Shown: positions 6,722 to 14,290, counted from the first letter of the stretch. The stretch is DNA of 16,992 bases from an uncultured Sutterella sp. (GCA_900542805.1 UQOW01000024.1:1-16992), one strand, 5' to 3'. Notes: generated from the sequence alone by a model not told the origin. Numbers and translations: made by a program.

Positions 6722-8746
6722 ATGCCCTGCACACCGGAACATTTAATTAAGCGCGACGGGTCAATCAAGGATTTTGATCCGAGTAAGATTCAAAAAGCCA
6801 TTGAAAAGGCAGGCAAGGCCACCGGGGAATTCGGTCCGGCTATTGCGGCGGAGATCACCGAAAATCAGGTGATGCCCAAGATTCGCGCCTTAAATGTTGC
6901 CACGCCTCACATCGAGCAGGTGCAAGACGCCGTCGAACAGGCGCTATTTGAATCCGGTCACTTTACGACGCTACGCGCCTATATCGTGTATCGCGAGCAG
7001 CGAGCCAAGAGCCGCGATGCGAAAAAGACCTGGATTAACGTCGAAAGCTCTATTAACGAGTATCTCGATCAGAGCGACTGGCGTGTCAATGCCAACGCCA
7101 ACCAGGGGTATAGCTTAGGCGGCATGATTCTCAATGTCTCGGGTAAGGTTGTGGCGAACTATTGGCTGAACTTTATTTATCCGAACGAAATCGGCAAGTG
7201 CCACCGTGAGGCCGATTTCCATATTCACGACCTGGATATGCTTTCGGGCTATTGCGCCGGCTGGAGCTTGAGAACGGTGTTAACCGAAGGCTTCAACGGC
7301 GTGCCGGGTAAGGTCGAAGCGGGTGCCCCCAAGCACTTGTCGTCTGCCTGCGGACAGATCGTGAACTTTTTAGGCACCATGCAAAACGAATGGGCCGGCG
7401 CTCAGGCTTTTTCGTCGTTTGATACCTACATGGCTCCCTTTGTCCGCAAGGATAATGTCCCGTACTCGGAAGTCGTGCAGTGCATTCAGGAGATGATTTA
7501 TAACCTCAATGTTCCGAGCCGCTGGGGTACGCAGACGCCGTTTACGAACCTGACGTTCGATTGGACGTGCCCGCCTGATTTAGCGCCTCAGCACCCGATG
7601 ATCGGGGGCCAGGAGATGCCCTTTACGTACGGGGACCTGCAGGAAGAAATGAACATGATCAACCGCGCCTACATCGAAGTGATGACGCGCGGAGATAGCA
7701 AGGGACGCGTTTTTACGTTCCCGATTCCGACCTACAACATCACGCCCGATTTTGATTGGGAAGGTCCGAACGTTAAGCTTTTATTTGATATGACGGCCCG
7801 GTACGGACTGCCGTATTTCCAGAACTTTATCAATTCGGAACTTAAACCCAACATGATTCGCTCGATGTGCTGCCGTCTGCAGCTGGACTTGCGCGAACTC
7901 TTAAAACGCGGAAACGGTCTGTTCGGGTCGGCCGAACAAACCGGCAGCCTCGGCGTCGTGACGATTAACTGCGCGCGTTTAGGATATCTGTATCCGGGTG
8001 ATGAAAAGGCGCTTTACGCCCGTTTGGACCACCTTCTGGATTTAGCCAAAGAATCCCTTGAAATTAAGCGTAAGGTCATTCAGCGCCACATCGACCAGGG
8101 GCTTTTCCCGTACACCAAGCGCTATCTCGGGACGCTGCGTAATCACTTCTCGACCATCGGCGTGAACGGCATTAACGAGATGATTCGTAACTTCACGCAC
8201 GACAAAACCAATATCACGAGCGAAGAAGGACACACCTTTGCCTTAAAGTTCCTCGATCACGTGCGTGAACGCCTCGTTGAGTTCCAAAGCGAGACCGACC
8301 ACATGTATAACTTGGAAGCGACGCCCGCGGAAGGCACAACATACCGCTTTGCCAAGGAGGACCGTAAGCGGTTCCCGAACATCATTCAGGCCGGTACGCC
8401 CCAGAATCCGTACTACACGAATTCGTCGCAGCTGCCGGTCGGGTATACGGACGATCCGTTCGAAGCGCTTGAAATGCAAGACGACTTGCAACGCAAGTAC
8501 ACGGGCGGAACGGTCTTGCACCTTTATATGAACGAAGCCGTGAGTTCGGCCGAAGCCTGCCGCGATCTTGTTCGCAAGACACTGACGCGCTTCCGTTTAC
8601 CGTACATTACCGTTACGCCCACGTTCTCGATTTGCCCGAAACACGGGTACCTGTCGGGGCGTCACGATTTTTGCCCGAAGTGCGATGCGGAAATCATCGC
8701 ACGCAAGAGAGCGCGTCAGGCCGAAGAAGCGGCCAAGCGCGCCTAG
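6722..8746 (+). CDS. nrdD: Anaerobic ribonucleotide reductase, catalytic part lacking the glycyl radical domain
   Basis: This class III reductase makes deoxyribonucleotides from ribonucleoside triphosphates without oxygen. ATG 6722 is preceded by GAGGA at 6 bases. The 674-residue product has an ATP cone (about 8-95), the ten-stranded barrel with the conserved NLNVPSRWGTQTPFTNLTFD block (261-280), adjacent cysteines in SMCCRLQLD (C383/C384) as candidates for the thiyl-radical cysteine, and a C-terminal zinc site of C638, H641, C651 and C654. It ends 20 residues after the zinc site. The glycyl radical motif (RVxGY) that normally follows is absent here and lies on the next ORF. This is therefore one half of a two-part enzyme. 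NrdR control is likely. Confidence 0.93.
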   Translation: MPCTPEHLIKRDGSIKDFDPSKIQKAIEKAGKATGEFGPAIAAEITENQVMPKIRALNVATPHIEQVQDAVEQALFESGHFTTLRAYIVYREQRAKSRDAKKTWINVESSINEYLDQSDWRVNANANQGYSLGGMILNVSGKVVANYWLNFIYPNEIGKCHREADFHIHDLDMLSGYCAGWSLRTVLTEGFNGVPGKVEAGAPKHLSSACGQIVNFLGTMQNEWAGAQAFSSFDTYMAPFVRKDNVPYSEVVQCIQEMIYNLNVPSRWGTQTPFTNLTFDWTCPPDLAPQHPMIGGQEMPFTYGDLQEEMNMINRAYIEVMTRGDSKGRVFTFPIPTYNITPDFDWEGPNVKLLFDMTARYGLPYFQNFINSELKPNMIRSMCCRLQLDLRELLKRGNGLFGSAEQTGSLGVVTINCARLGYLYPGDEKALYARLDHLLDLAKESLEIKRKVIQRHIDQGLFPYTKRYLGTLRNHFSTIGVNGINEMIRNFTHDKTNITSEEGHTFALKFLDHVRERLVEFQSETDHMYNLEATPAEGTTYRFAKEDRKRFPNIIQAGTPQNPYYTNSSQLPVGYTDDPFEALEMQDDLQRKYTGGTVLHLYMNEAVSSAEACRDLVRKTLTRFRLPYITVTPTFSICPKHGYLSGRHDFCPKCDAEIIARKRARQAEEAAKRA

Positions 8747-8773
8747 AAAAGTCAATCCTGTCGTTAGGATTTC

Positions 8774-8779
8774 AAGGAG
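8774..8779 (+). promoter_or_regulatory. Strong Shine-Dalgarno of the glycyl-radical ORF
   Basis: AAGGAG stands 6 bases before ATG 8786. It shows that the small ORF is translated from its own start and is not a read-through tail. Two further in-frame stops (TAG at 8765 and TAA at 8780) follow the nrdD stop in this gap. Confidence 0.8.
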
Positions 8780-8785
8780 TAAGCT

Positions 8786-8971
8786 ATGACAGAGCAAAAA
8801 CAAGACGAAATCGTTTTAAAGGACAGCGAACGCCAGCGTTGCGAAGTTTGGACGCGTGTGATGGGGTATCACCGTCCGGTGCAGTCCTTTAACATCGGCA
8901 AGAAGGGAGAATTTGCCGAACGCAAGTACTTTGTCGAAAGCAAGTGCCACTTGGGCAAATGCGGCGAGTAG
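8786..8971 (+). CDS. Stand-alone glycyl radical domain of anaerobic ribonucleotide reductase
   Basis: This 61-residue protein contains the C-terminal NrdD motif as a separate polypeptide. The block RCEVWTRVMGYHRPVQ (18-33), then NIGKKGEFAERKYF (36-49), matches the usual end of NrdD, with G27 in RVMGY as the expected radical glycine. It starts 39 bases after the nrdD stop in the same reading phase, but three in-frame stops separate them and a strong AAGGAG precedes the ATG. Inferred role: it docks on the NrdD barrel, is activated by NrdG, and supplies the radical in trans, by analogy with GrcA (YfiD), which serves pyruvate formate-lyase. The tail carries two cysteines (CHLGKC, 54-59). Decay of a fused gene is less likely because both parts are well conserved. 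Confidence 0.88.
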   Translation: MTEQKQDEIVLKDSERQRCEVWTRVMGYHRPVQSFNIGKKGEFAERKYFVESKCHLGKCGE

Positions 8972-8997
8972 TCGCACGTCCCGAAGTTTCTTGCAAC

Positions 8998-9777
8998 ATG
9001 ACAAAGACCATTGCCATTAACGCCGGGACCGAACCCGGCGTTTGTGCCTTGACGGGAAAAGAGGCCTCGGACATTCGCATTGCGGCGGTTACGCCCTTTA
9101 CAACGATTGACTACCCCGGGCTCTTAAGTGCCGTTGCCTTCGTGCAAGGGTGCCCGTGGCGTTGCCCGTATTGCCAAAACGACTGGATGCAGCCGCGCGA
9201 GTTTGCCGAGGGGACAGAACCGGTGAGTTGGGATGCCTTCTGCGCACTTTTAAAAAAACGGGCAGGGCTTCTTGATGCCGTTGTGTTTTCCGGAGGCGAG
9301 CCGTGTATCGATCCGGCGCTTTACGCTGCTATGACCTATGTTCGGTCACTCGGAATGAAGGTGGGCCTGCATACATCGGGCGCTTACCCGAGGCGCTTAC
9401 GCGAGGTGATTGATCTTGTAAGTTGGGTGGGCCTTGATGTGAAGGGACCGCCTGAGGATGCGGACGTTTTCGATCGTGCCGCCGGACGGCCCGGCGCTCA
9501 TCAGGCGTTTTTAGAAAGCTTTGAGATTGTTCGGCAATCGGGTGTCGCCTACGAGGCGCGCACGACGGCGCACCCGGATTTACTCTCACCCGAGGCTATT
9601 TTGGCGATTGCGCAGTTTTTAGCATCGCACGAATGCAAAACCTATGCATTGCAAATCTACCGTAAGGCACCCGGGATGAAAGCGTCTTTAAGTTCAGTCG
9701 GAGCCGATTACCCCGGGGACGAACTGGAAAAAACGCTTGCAGGGCTGTTCCCGTCTTTTACCTTGCGGCGCAGTTAG
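8998..9777 (+). CDS. nrdG: Anaerobic ribonucleotide reductase activating protein (NrdG2-like radical SAM)
   Basis: This radical S-adenosylmethionine activase abstracts hydrogen from the reductase glycine. The 259-residue product has the iron-sulfur motif C52-x3-C56-x2-C59 (CPWRCPYC) after the typical VTPFTTIDYPG entry, then SGGEP at 98-102 and GLDVKGP further on. The layout resembles the NrdG2 subfamily (TIGR02495), longer than E. coli NrdG. ATG 8998 lies 26 bases after the glycyl-radical ORF. Its ribosome binding site is poor. Starts that overlap the small ORF (GTG 8944, ATG about 8961) or a TTG at 9048 remain possible. A strong hairpin at 9019-9042 falls inside the first codons and may limit translation. 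The three genes form one operon. Confidence 0.9.
   Translation: MTKTIAINAGTEPGVCALTGKEASDIRIAAVTPFTTIDYPGLLSAVAFVQGCPWRCPYCQNDWMQPREFAEGTEPVSWDAFCALLKKRAGLLDAVVFSGGEPCIDPALYAAMTYVRSLGMKVGLHTSGAYPRRLREVIDLVSWVGLDVKGPPEDADVFDRAAGRPGAHQAFLESFEIVRQSGVAYEARTTAHPDLLSPEAILAIAQFLASHECKTYALQIYRKAPGMKASLSSVGADYPGDELEKTLAGLFPSFTLRRS
9019..9042 (+). other. Strong GC-rich hairpin at the nrdG 5' end
   Basis: AACGCCGGG (9019-9027) and CCCGGCGTT (9034-9042) form a perfect nine-base stem with a six-base loop. Only TTTG follows, so it is not a classic terminator. It lies within 20-45 bases of the assigned nrdG start. It could stabilise the upstream message, attenuate transcription into nrdG, or reduce its translation. 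Confidence 0.5.
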
Positions 9778-9933
9778 CGGTCAAGCGCCTGAGTTCTTCT
9801 TTTCTTCTCCAAGAACGAGCCCCGGATGTCCTGCCCCGAGCATCAAGGTCTTTCATGGTGCAAGGTGCGCGAGCAGACCTTTCGGGCAAAGCTTAAGTTA
9901 CGTGTAACGGCAAGCAAAGCCCTTCCGGTCGCC

Positions 9934-12264
9934 TTATTTAAAGCGCAGGAGTCTTAATGCCCAGGCCACGACAATCAGGCACACGCCCGTGTCGGCAAAC
10001 ACGGCCATCCACATCGTGGCGTATCCGGTCACGGCAGCGACGGCAAAGAGGGCTTTCACGCCGAGTGCAAAGACGATATTCTCGGTCACGCAACGACGTG
10101 TGGCAATCGAAAGGCGTTTTAACCAGCCTACTTTGGCCACGTCGTCATTCATCAAAACGACATCAGCCGATTCGACGGCCGTATCCGAGCCTGCGCCTCC
10201 CATGGCAATGCCTAGGCGAGCGCGAGCCAAAGACGGTGCATCGTTAATGCCGTCACCGATCATAGCCGTCGGAGCCTTACCGTCAAGTTCGGAAATAATC
10301 GCCAGTTTTTCTTGCGGGAGCAGTCGTGCGCGCACGTTGTCGATGCCGGCTTCCCGAGCGATTTTCGCAGCGCTTTTTTCGTTGTCACCCGTGAGAATCC
10401 ACACGGAGACGCCTTGATCTTTTAGGGCTTTGACAGAGGCAGCAATTCCGGGTTTGGCCGTGTCGGCAAAGGCAAAGACGCCGAGTGCCCCGAAAAGGTT
10501 ACTGACGGCCATGCAGGTATTGCCGTCGTTTTCAAGGCGCGTAAACACTGCATCGACTTGCGGCGTTAAAAGCCCGTTGTCTTTCAGCCACGTGCGGTTC
10601 GTGAGCGTAATCAGTGCACCGTCCACGCGACCTTGAACGCCGTACCCCGGAAGGTTTTTCAGGTCTTTCACGGAACTGAGTCGTACGGTTTTGTCGCAGG
10701 AGCGAGCCAGGGCTTGGCTCAAGGGGTGGTTATTGGCGGCGGCAAGACTTGCCGCTAAGTGCCAACAGACGGCTTTGTCGCATCCGCCTACCGGCACGAG
10801 CTCTTTGAAAACCGGACGCCCGACGGTTAAGGTGCCGGTTTTATCAAAGACCGCGGTTTGAATTGTCGCCGCCGTTTCCATCGGCACTCCGCCTCGGATA
10901 AAGACACCTTGGCGACTGGCACAGGTCATGGCCGAAAGCAGGGCCACGGGTGTAGAAATCACAAGGGCGCAGGGGCACCCGATGACAAGAAGGACGAGCG
11001 AGCGGTAGATCGTTTCTTTATCTAAGGTTCCTGTCCAAAGCACGGTGCCGATGCCGAGGAGCAAACTGGCTGCAAAGATTGCCGGTGTATACCAGCGTGC
11101 AAAGCGATCGATAAAGCGTTCGACGCGAGCTTTCTTTTGCTGGGCCGAGAGAATGGCTTTGGAGATGCGTGCAGCCGTGGAATCGGCAGCCGCACGTGTG
11201 GCGCGAATCGAGAGAGACCCGTCTAAGGCAATGCTTCCGGAACGCACAACGGAGCCCTCACACGCCGATTCCGGCAAAGGCTCGCCCGTAATGCTCGAGA
11301 CATCGACGGAACTGACGCCGTCTACGACAACGCCGTCGGCGGCAATCATCTGTCCGGGTACGGCGCGGTAAATCGTCCCGGGGCAAATCGCTTCGGGGCT
11401 GCTTTTAATCCATTTACCCGCAAGGAGAATTTCCACCGTGCTCGGCGCTTTCTCCAGGAGCGTCCGAATGCTGCTTCGCGCATGCGCGAGAGTTTTGTCT
11501 TCGATGGCCTCGCCGATTTCATAAAGGACCATGACCATGGCTGCTTCCGGATACTGACCGATGGCGAGGGCACCGAGCACGGCCACGGCCATCAGGGTAT
11601 TCATGTTAAAGACAAAGCGCGGCAGGTTAGAGAGGCCCTTGACGAGGGTTTTGATGCCGCTTAAGGCAATTGCCGCGAGGCACACGGCAAGAACGGCTGT
11701 TTCGTTTAATGTCCCGGCAATTTCAAACCCTTCGCCGCAAGCGGCTAAGACCAGCGCAACGCCTAAACGGAAGGCTCCCCGATGCGATTGGGACGTAGCG
11801 GCTTCCTTTTTACTCGAAAGAATTTCACTTGCTGCGAGGTTTAACTTTGCCAGCTTGGCGAAAAGATCTTCGGTTAAAGCCTCGGGAAAACGCTTGGTCA
11901 AGGTGACGCTTTTGTCCGCAAGGTCGATATTAAGAACCTCAAAGGCGGTGTCGTTTTCGAAGGCTTGACGAAGTTTCTCGGCTTTCTCGTTGCTATCTAG
12001 ATCGGGAATCCGCACGGAAAGCGGCGCTGAGGCGCCGGACGCTTCATTGACGGCTTCACCCGGAAAACCCGCTTTTTTCAGGTTCTCGAGAAGCAACTCC
12101 AAGGTCGCTTTGTCGCTTTTGGCAACAAAGCGCATCGTGCGGTGCATGAGGTCGGTCGCTACGGGCTCAAAGTCCGGGTTCTTGGCGAAGCTCTCTTCGA
12201 TTTCAGCCTTTTCGACCGGGCAGTCCATTTCTTGGATATGAATGAGGAAAGTAGGGTTTTTCAT
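9934..12264 (-). CDS. zntA: Zn/Cd/Pb-exporting P1B-type ATPase
   Basis: This ATP-driven inner-membrane pump exports divalent soft metals. The 776-residue product contains the intramembrane CPC motif (430-432), phosphorylation site D474 (DKTGT), H513-P514 of the nucleotide domain, TGD at 625-627 and GDGINDAP at 670-677. K737 and D758 in the last helices match the Zn/Cd/Pb subgroup (E. coli ZntA K693 and D714, same 21-residue spacing as I recall), so copper is unlikely. The N-terminus holds a metal-binding-like fold with MDCPVE (C15, CxxE instead of CxxC) and a second repeat near 82-125 with no cysteine. ATG 12264 is chosen over an upstream frame that would run through the promoter; GGAAA stands 6 bases ahead. 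It diverges from the MerR gene. Confidence 0.93.
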   Translation of the reverse strand: MKNPTFLIHIQEMDCPVEKAEIEESFAKNPDFEPVATDLMHRTMRFVAKSDKATLELLLENLKKAGFPGEAVNEASGASAPLSVRIPDLDSNEKAEKLRQAFENDTAFEVLNIDLADKSVTLTKRFPEALTEDLFAKLAKLNLAASEILSSKKEAATSQSHRGAFRLGVALVLAACGEGFEIAGTLNETAVLAVCLAAIALSGIKTLVKGLSNLPRFVFNMNTLMAVAVLGALAIGQYPEAAMVMVLYEIGEAIEDKTLAHARSSIRTLLEKAPSTVEILLAGKWIKSSPEAICPGTIYRAVPGQMIAADGVVVDGVSSVDVSSITGEPLPESACEGSVVRSGSIALDGSLSIRATRAAADSTAARISKAILSAQQKKARVERFIDRFARWYTPAIFAASLLLGIGTVLWTGTLDKETIYRSLVLLVIGCPCALVISTPVALLSAMTCASRQGVFIRGGVPMETAATIQTAVFDKTGTLTVGRPVFKELVPVGGCDKAVCWHLAASLAAANNHPLSQALARSCDKTVRLSSVKDLKNLPGYGVQGRVDGALITLTNRTWLKDNGLLTPQVDAVFTRLENDGNTCMAVSNLFGALGVFAFADTAKPGIAASVKALKDQGVSVWILTGDNEKSAAKIAREAGIDNVRARLLPQEKLAIISELDGKAPTAMIGDGINDAPSLARARLGIAMGGAGSDTAVESADVVLMNDDVAKVGWLKRLSIATRRCVTENIVFALGVKALFAVAAVTGYATMWMAVFADTGVCLIVVAWALRLLRFK

Positions 12265-12299
12265 AGTGTTTCCGGCAAGAAAAATCTGTGTCAGGGTGC

Positions 12300-12330
12300 A
12301 TTTAAAACCCTGTAGCGGCTCCAGAGTCAA
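12300..12330 (-). promoter_or_regulatory. zntA promoter with MerR-family operator
   Basis: On the minus strand, TTGACT (complement of 12325-12330) and TTAAAT (complement of 12300-12305) are 19 bases apart, the overlong spacer typical of MerR-activated promoters. A dyad inside the spacer, ACCCTGTAG-CGG-CTCCAGAGT on the plus strand at 12307-12327, is symmetric at 7 of 9 pairs. It resembles the ZntR/CadR operators. The leader to the zntA ATG is about 30 bases. Confidence 0.85.
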
Positions 12331-12331
12331 G

Positions 12332-12337
12332 TACAAT
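12332..12337 (+). promoter_or_regulatory. Candidate -10 of the merR gene
   Basis: TACAAT lies 22 bases before the regulator start, partly overlapped by the zntA control region, so the regulator probably represses or tunes its own synthesis. The -35 (CCTGTA) is weak. Confidence 0.4.
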
Positions 12338-12358
12338 CGGAAAAACGTCGGAGGAACT

Positions 12359-12790
12359 ATGCGAATCGGAGAGCTTTCGGAGCGTTCGGGTGTCGGAATC
12401 GAGACCATTCGCTTTTATGAAAAAGAGGGGCTTCTTACGCCGGCTCGTCGCACGGAAAATAATTACCGTGCCTATACCGAGGCGCACCTTCGAGAACTCA
12501 TGTTTATTCATCACTGTCGCACGCTCGATATGCCGCTTTCGGATGTTAGGGCACTGCTTGCCTGTGATGCGACCGACACGGAGCAAGCCGAGCATGTCCA
12601 TGAACTCATTGCACACCACGTGCGCTTAGTCGATGAACGGATTACCAAGCTTAAAGCCTTAAAGGAGCACTTAAAAGAGCTTGCTTCACGCTGTTCGGGC
12701 TCACACGAAGGGGCTCCTTGCGGGATTCTGGTCGGATTGCAGGAAGATGCCGGGGATGCCGTAACTCCGCGCACCAAAAAGGAGTCATGA
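12359..12790 (+). CDS. MerR-family metal-responsive regulator (ZntR/CadR/PbrR-like)
   Basis: This DNA-distorting activator most likely controls zntA. The 143-residue product begins with a winged helix-turn-helix (MRIGELSERSGVGIETIRFY), then a long dimerisation helix (about 80-110) and a C-terminal metal loop. GGAGG at 12350-12354 fixes ATG 12359; the longer frame from 12242 would cross the operator. Loop ligands C112, H116 and C121 are present. The position of the conserved sensor cysteine (C77 in CadR, C79 in ZntR) is alanine (A77). A cysteine is found eight residues earlier (C69), and several histidines (H79, H81, H86, H87) follow. The metal preference may therefore differ from its relatives. 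The next gene starts one base after the stop. Confidence 0.9.
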   Translation: MRIGELSERSGVGIETIRFYEKEGLLTPARRTENNYRAYTEAHLRELMFIHHCRTLDMPLSDVRALLACDATDTEQAEHVHELIAHHVRLVDERITKLKALKEHLKELASRCSGSHEGAPCGILVGLQEDAGDAVTPRTKKES

Positions 12791-12791
12791 G

Positions 12792-13328
12792 ATGGCTTTC
12801 GGGCGAATTCTTCTTGTGATGGTTCTTGTGGCAGGGCCGACATTTTTTCTGACTGCTCTCGGGCGCCGTTTTTTACCGCGCCTGATTTGCGCCAAGACCA
12901 AGAGCGGATTCGGCGGGGCTCTCGTGCTTTTTGTCCTCGGGCAGGTGACCGTAACCGAATACCTTTTTTGGCAAGGTTACGTCGTTGCAACGAGTTTTCC
13001 GTGGTCTGAGTATGCCGAGGGTTTAGATCGCTTTGCCGCTTATGTGACGGTCGGGCCCTCGTTTATTCAGGGGCTGCTCGGTCTGGCGCTTTTGGTCCTT
13101 TTGGTTGCCAAGCGCTCAAGCGCGGCACTGGCCGGCGTGATTGTTTTACTGTGGCTCATGGGGCCGATTGCCGTTCTCATTGAAAGCTGGTACTTTCATC
13201 TGTCGTTTTCCGTGTCGGCGCTGCTACCGATGTTTTTATGGACCGTTGCGTGGACGGCTTACTTGGTGCTCTCGCCGAGAGTGGCTTTAACGTACGGAAC
13301 GGTGCGCGGGCACCGGTTGGCCGATTAA
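12792..13328 (+). CDS. Small integral membrane protein, possibly DUF2569-like
   Basis: The 178-residue product is strongly hydrophobic, with four or five predicted helices (about 4-23, 42-62, 88-106, 111-131 and 140-160). The C-terminal helix, ending in a WTAYLVLSPRV stretch, recalls DUF2569 proteins, but I cannot confirm the family. No metal-binding motif or signal peptide is evident. GGAG at 12781-12784 lies inside the end of the merR gene, and the ATG is one base past its stop, so translation is probably coupled to the regulator. That suggests, without proving, a link to metal stress. Its stop overlaps the convergent aldo/keto reductase gene by four bases. Confidence 0.7.
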   Translation: MAFGRILLVMVLVAGPTFFLTALGRRFLPRLICAKTKSGFGGALVLFVLGQVTVTEYLFWQGYVVATSFPWSEYAEGLDRFAAYVTVGPSFIQGLLGLALLVLLVAKRSSAALAGVIVLLWLMGPIAVLIESWYFHLSFSVSALLPMFLWTVAWTAYLVLSPRVALTYGTVRGHRLAD

Positions 13329-14176
13329 AACGAAACGCGGTCCGGGTCTAAACCGGAAAAGCATGAGAGCGGCAACTCATCGATGGCGGTCATGTCCCTG
13401 ACGCTTAAGCGGAAATTAAACACATCGGCATAAACGGGTAAGTCCGCCGGATTTAAAGTGCGCGGCAGGACCGATACCCCGTGTTGCAAGCACCAACGCA
13501 GGGCCACTTGTGCGGGTGTGACGCCGTGGCGTTTGGCAATGGCTTCCAGTTTGGGATCGGGCATCACGTCGCGTCGCCCGATCGGATCCCAAGCCGTCAC
13601 GTGAATGGCGTGCTTGTGACAGAACTCCACGGTGGATTTTTGCCAGTACCCCGGATGAAACTCCAGCTGATTGACCATCGGAGGGACATTCGCACGAGCC
13701 AAAAGCGGTACTAAGTGGTGGGTGAGGAAATTACACACCCCGATGGCTCGCACGCGGCCGCTTTTGTACAGTTCCTCGAAAACGCGCCATGTCCCTGCAT
13801 TGATGCTTTGCCAGGAAATGGCATCCCCGTGTGTTTCGGGCCAGTGAATCATGTATAGGTCCAGATAATCAAGAGCGAGACTTTCACAGGTTTTTTCAAA
13901 CGCGGCCATCACGCCCTGTCGGCTTCGATCTGTTACCCACAATTTGCTCGAGATAAAAAATTCGGAGCGGTCGATGCCGCTTTGGGACAGCACCGAGCCC
14001 AAAAGATGTTCATTTCCGTAGGCGCTTGCCGTATCAAAGCGCCGATACCCGGCACGGACGGCTTCGGCTAAAAGCGTTTGGACCTGTTGGGTCGGTTGCA
14101 ACTGGCGTGTCCCTAAACCCATGCAGGGAATGAAGACCTGATTGGACAATTTAAAACCGTCGGCAATGGTGGACAT
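13325..14176 (-). CDS. Aldo/keto reductase (2,5-diketogluconate reductase-like)
   Basis: This cytosolic NADPH-dependent carbonyl reductase has 283 residues and a TIM-barrel fold. The catalytic tetrad is complete: D48 and Y53 (DTASAYGNE), K78 (SSKLW) and H111 (MIHWP). The sequence GVCNF near residue 156 and the NQLEFHPGY segment fit the DkgA/DkgB-type AKR5 group. Relatives reduce methylglyoxal and other aldehydes as well as sugar acids, so the substrate is not settled. A GGAG lies 9 bases before ATG 14176 but is partly buried in a perfect seven-base hairpin, suggesting controlled translation. Confidence 0.9.
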   Translation of the reverse strand: MSTIADGFKLSNQVFIPCMGLGTRQLQPTQQVQTLLAEAVRAGYRRFDTASAYGNEHLLGSVLSQSGIDRSEFFISSKLWVTDRSRQGVMAAFEKTCESLALDYLDLYMIHWPETHGDAISWQSINAGTWRVFEELYKSGRVRAIGVCNFLTHHLVPLLARANVPPMVNQLEFHPGYWQKSTVEFCHKHAIHVTAWDPIGRRDVMPDPKLEAIAKRHGVTPAQVALRWCLQHGVSVLPRTLNPADLPVYADVFNFRLSVRDMTAIDELPLSCFSGLDPDRVSF

Positions 14177-14201
14177 AAAAACTCTCCGAAGTGTCTTCGG
14201 A
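14176..14201 (-). promoter_or_regulatory. Hairpin masking the aldo/keto reductase ribosome binding site
   Basis: TCCGAAG (14185-14191) and CTTCGGA (14195-14201) form a perfect seven-base stem with a three-base loop. On the minus strand its 3' arm supplies part of GGAG, followed by AGTTTTT and the ATG. It could act as a translational switch or as a weak terminator. Confidence 0.5.
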
Positions 14202-14290
14202 TGCTAATCAATGCCGATAAGAACTTCTTTGATAAGACGCAAGAGATGGCGCTTGAAAGTCTGCCCTCAACAGTCTTTCGGATTTCGAAC

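Noticed and set aside
8747..8785. Nonsense or frameshift decay of a fused nrdD
   Set aside because: Three in-frame stops, a strong Shine-Dalgarno at the right distance and good conservation on both sides point to two functional genes.
9792..9815. GTTCTT/AAGAAC stem after nrdG as a terminator
   Set aside because: Long AT-rich loop and no T run on either strand.
9826..9957. 43-residue ORF after nrdG (begins MSCPEHQGL)
   Set aside because: No Shine-Dalgarno, no family recognised, and it overlaps the 3' end of zntA. Nothing else was recognised in the 9778-9933 gap.
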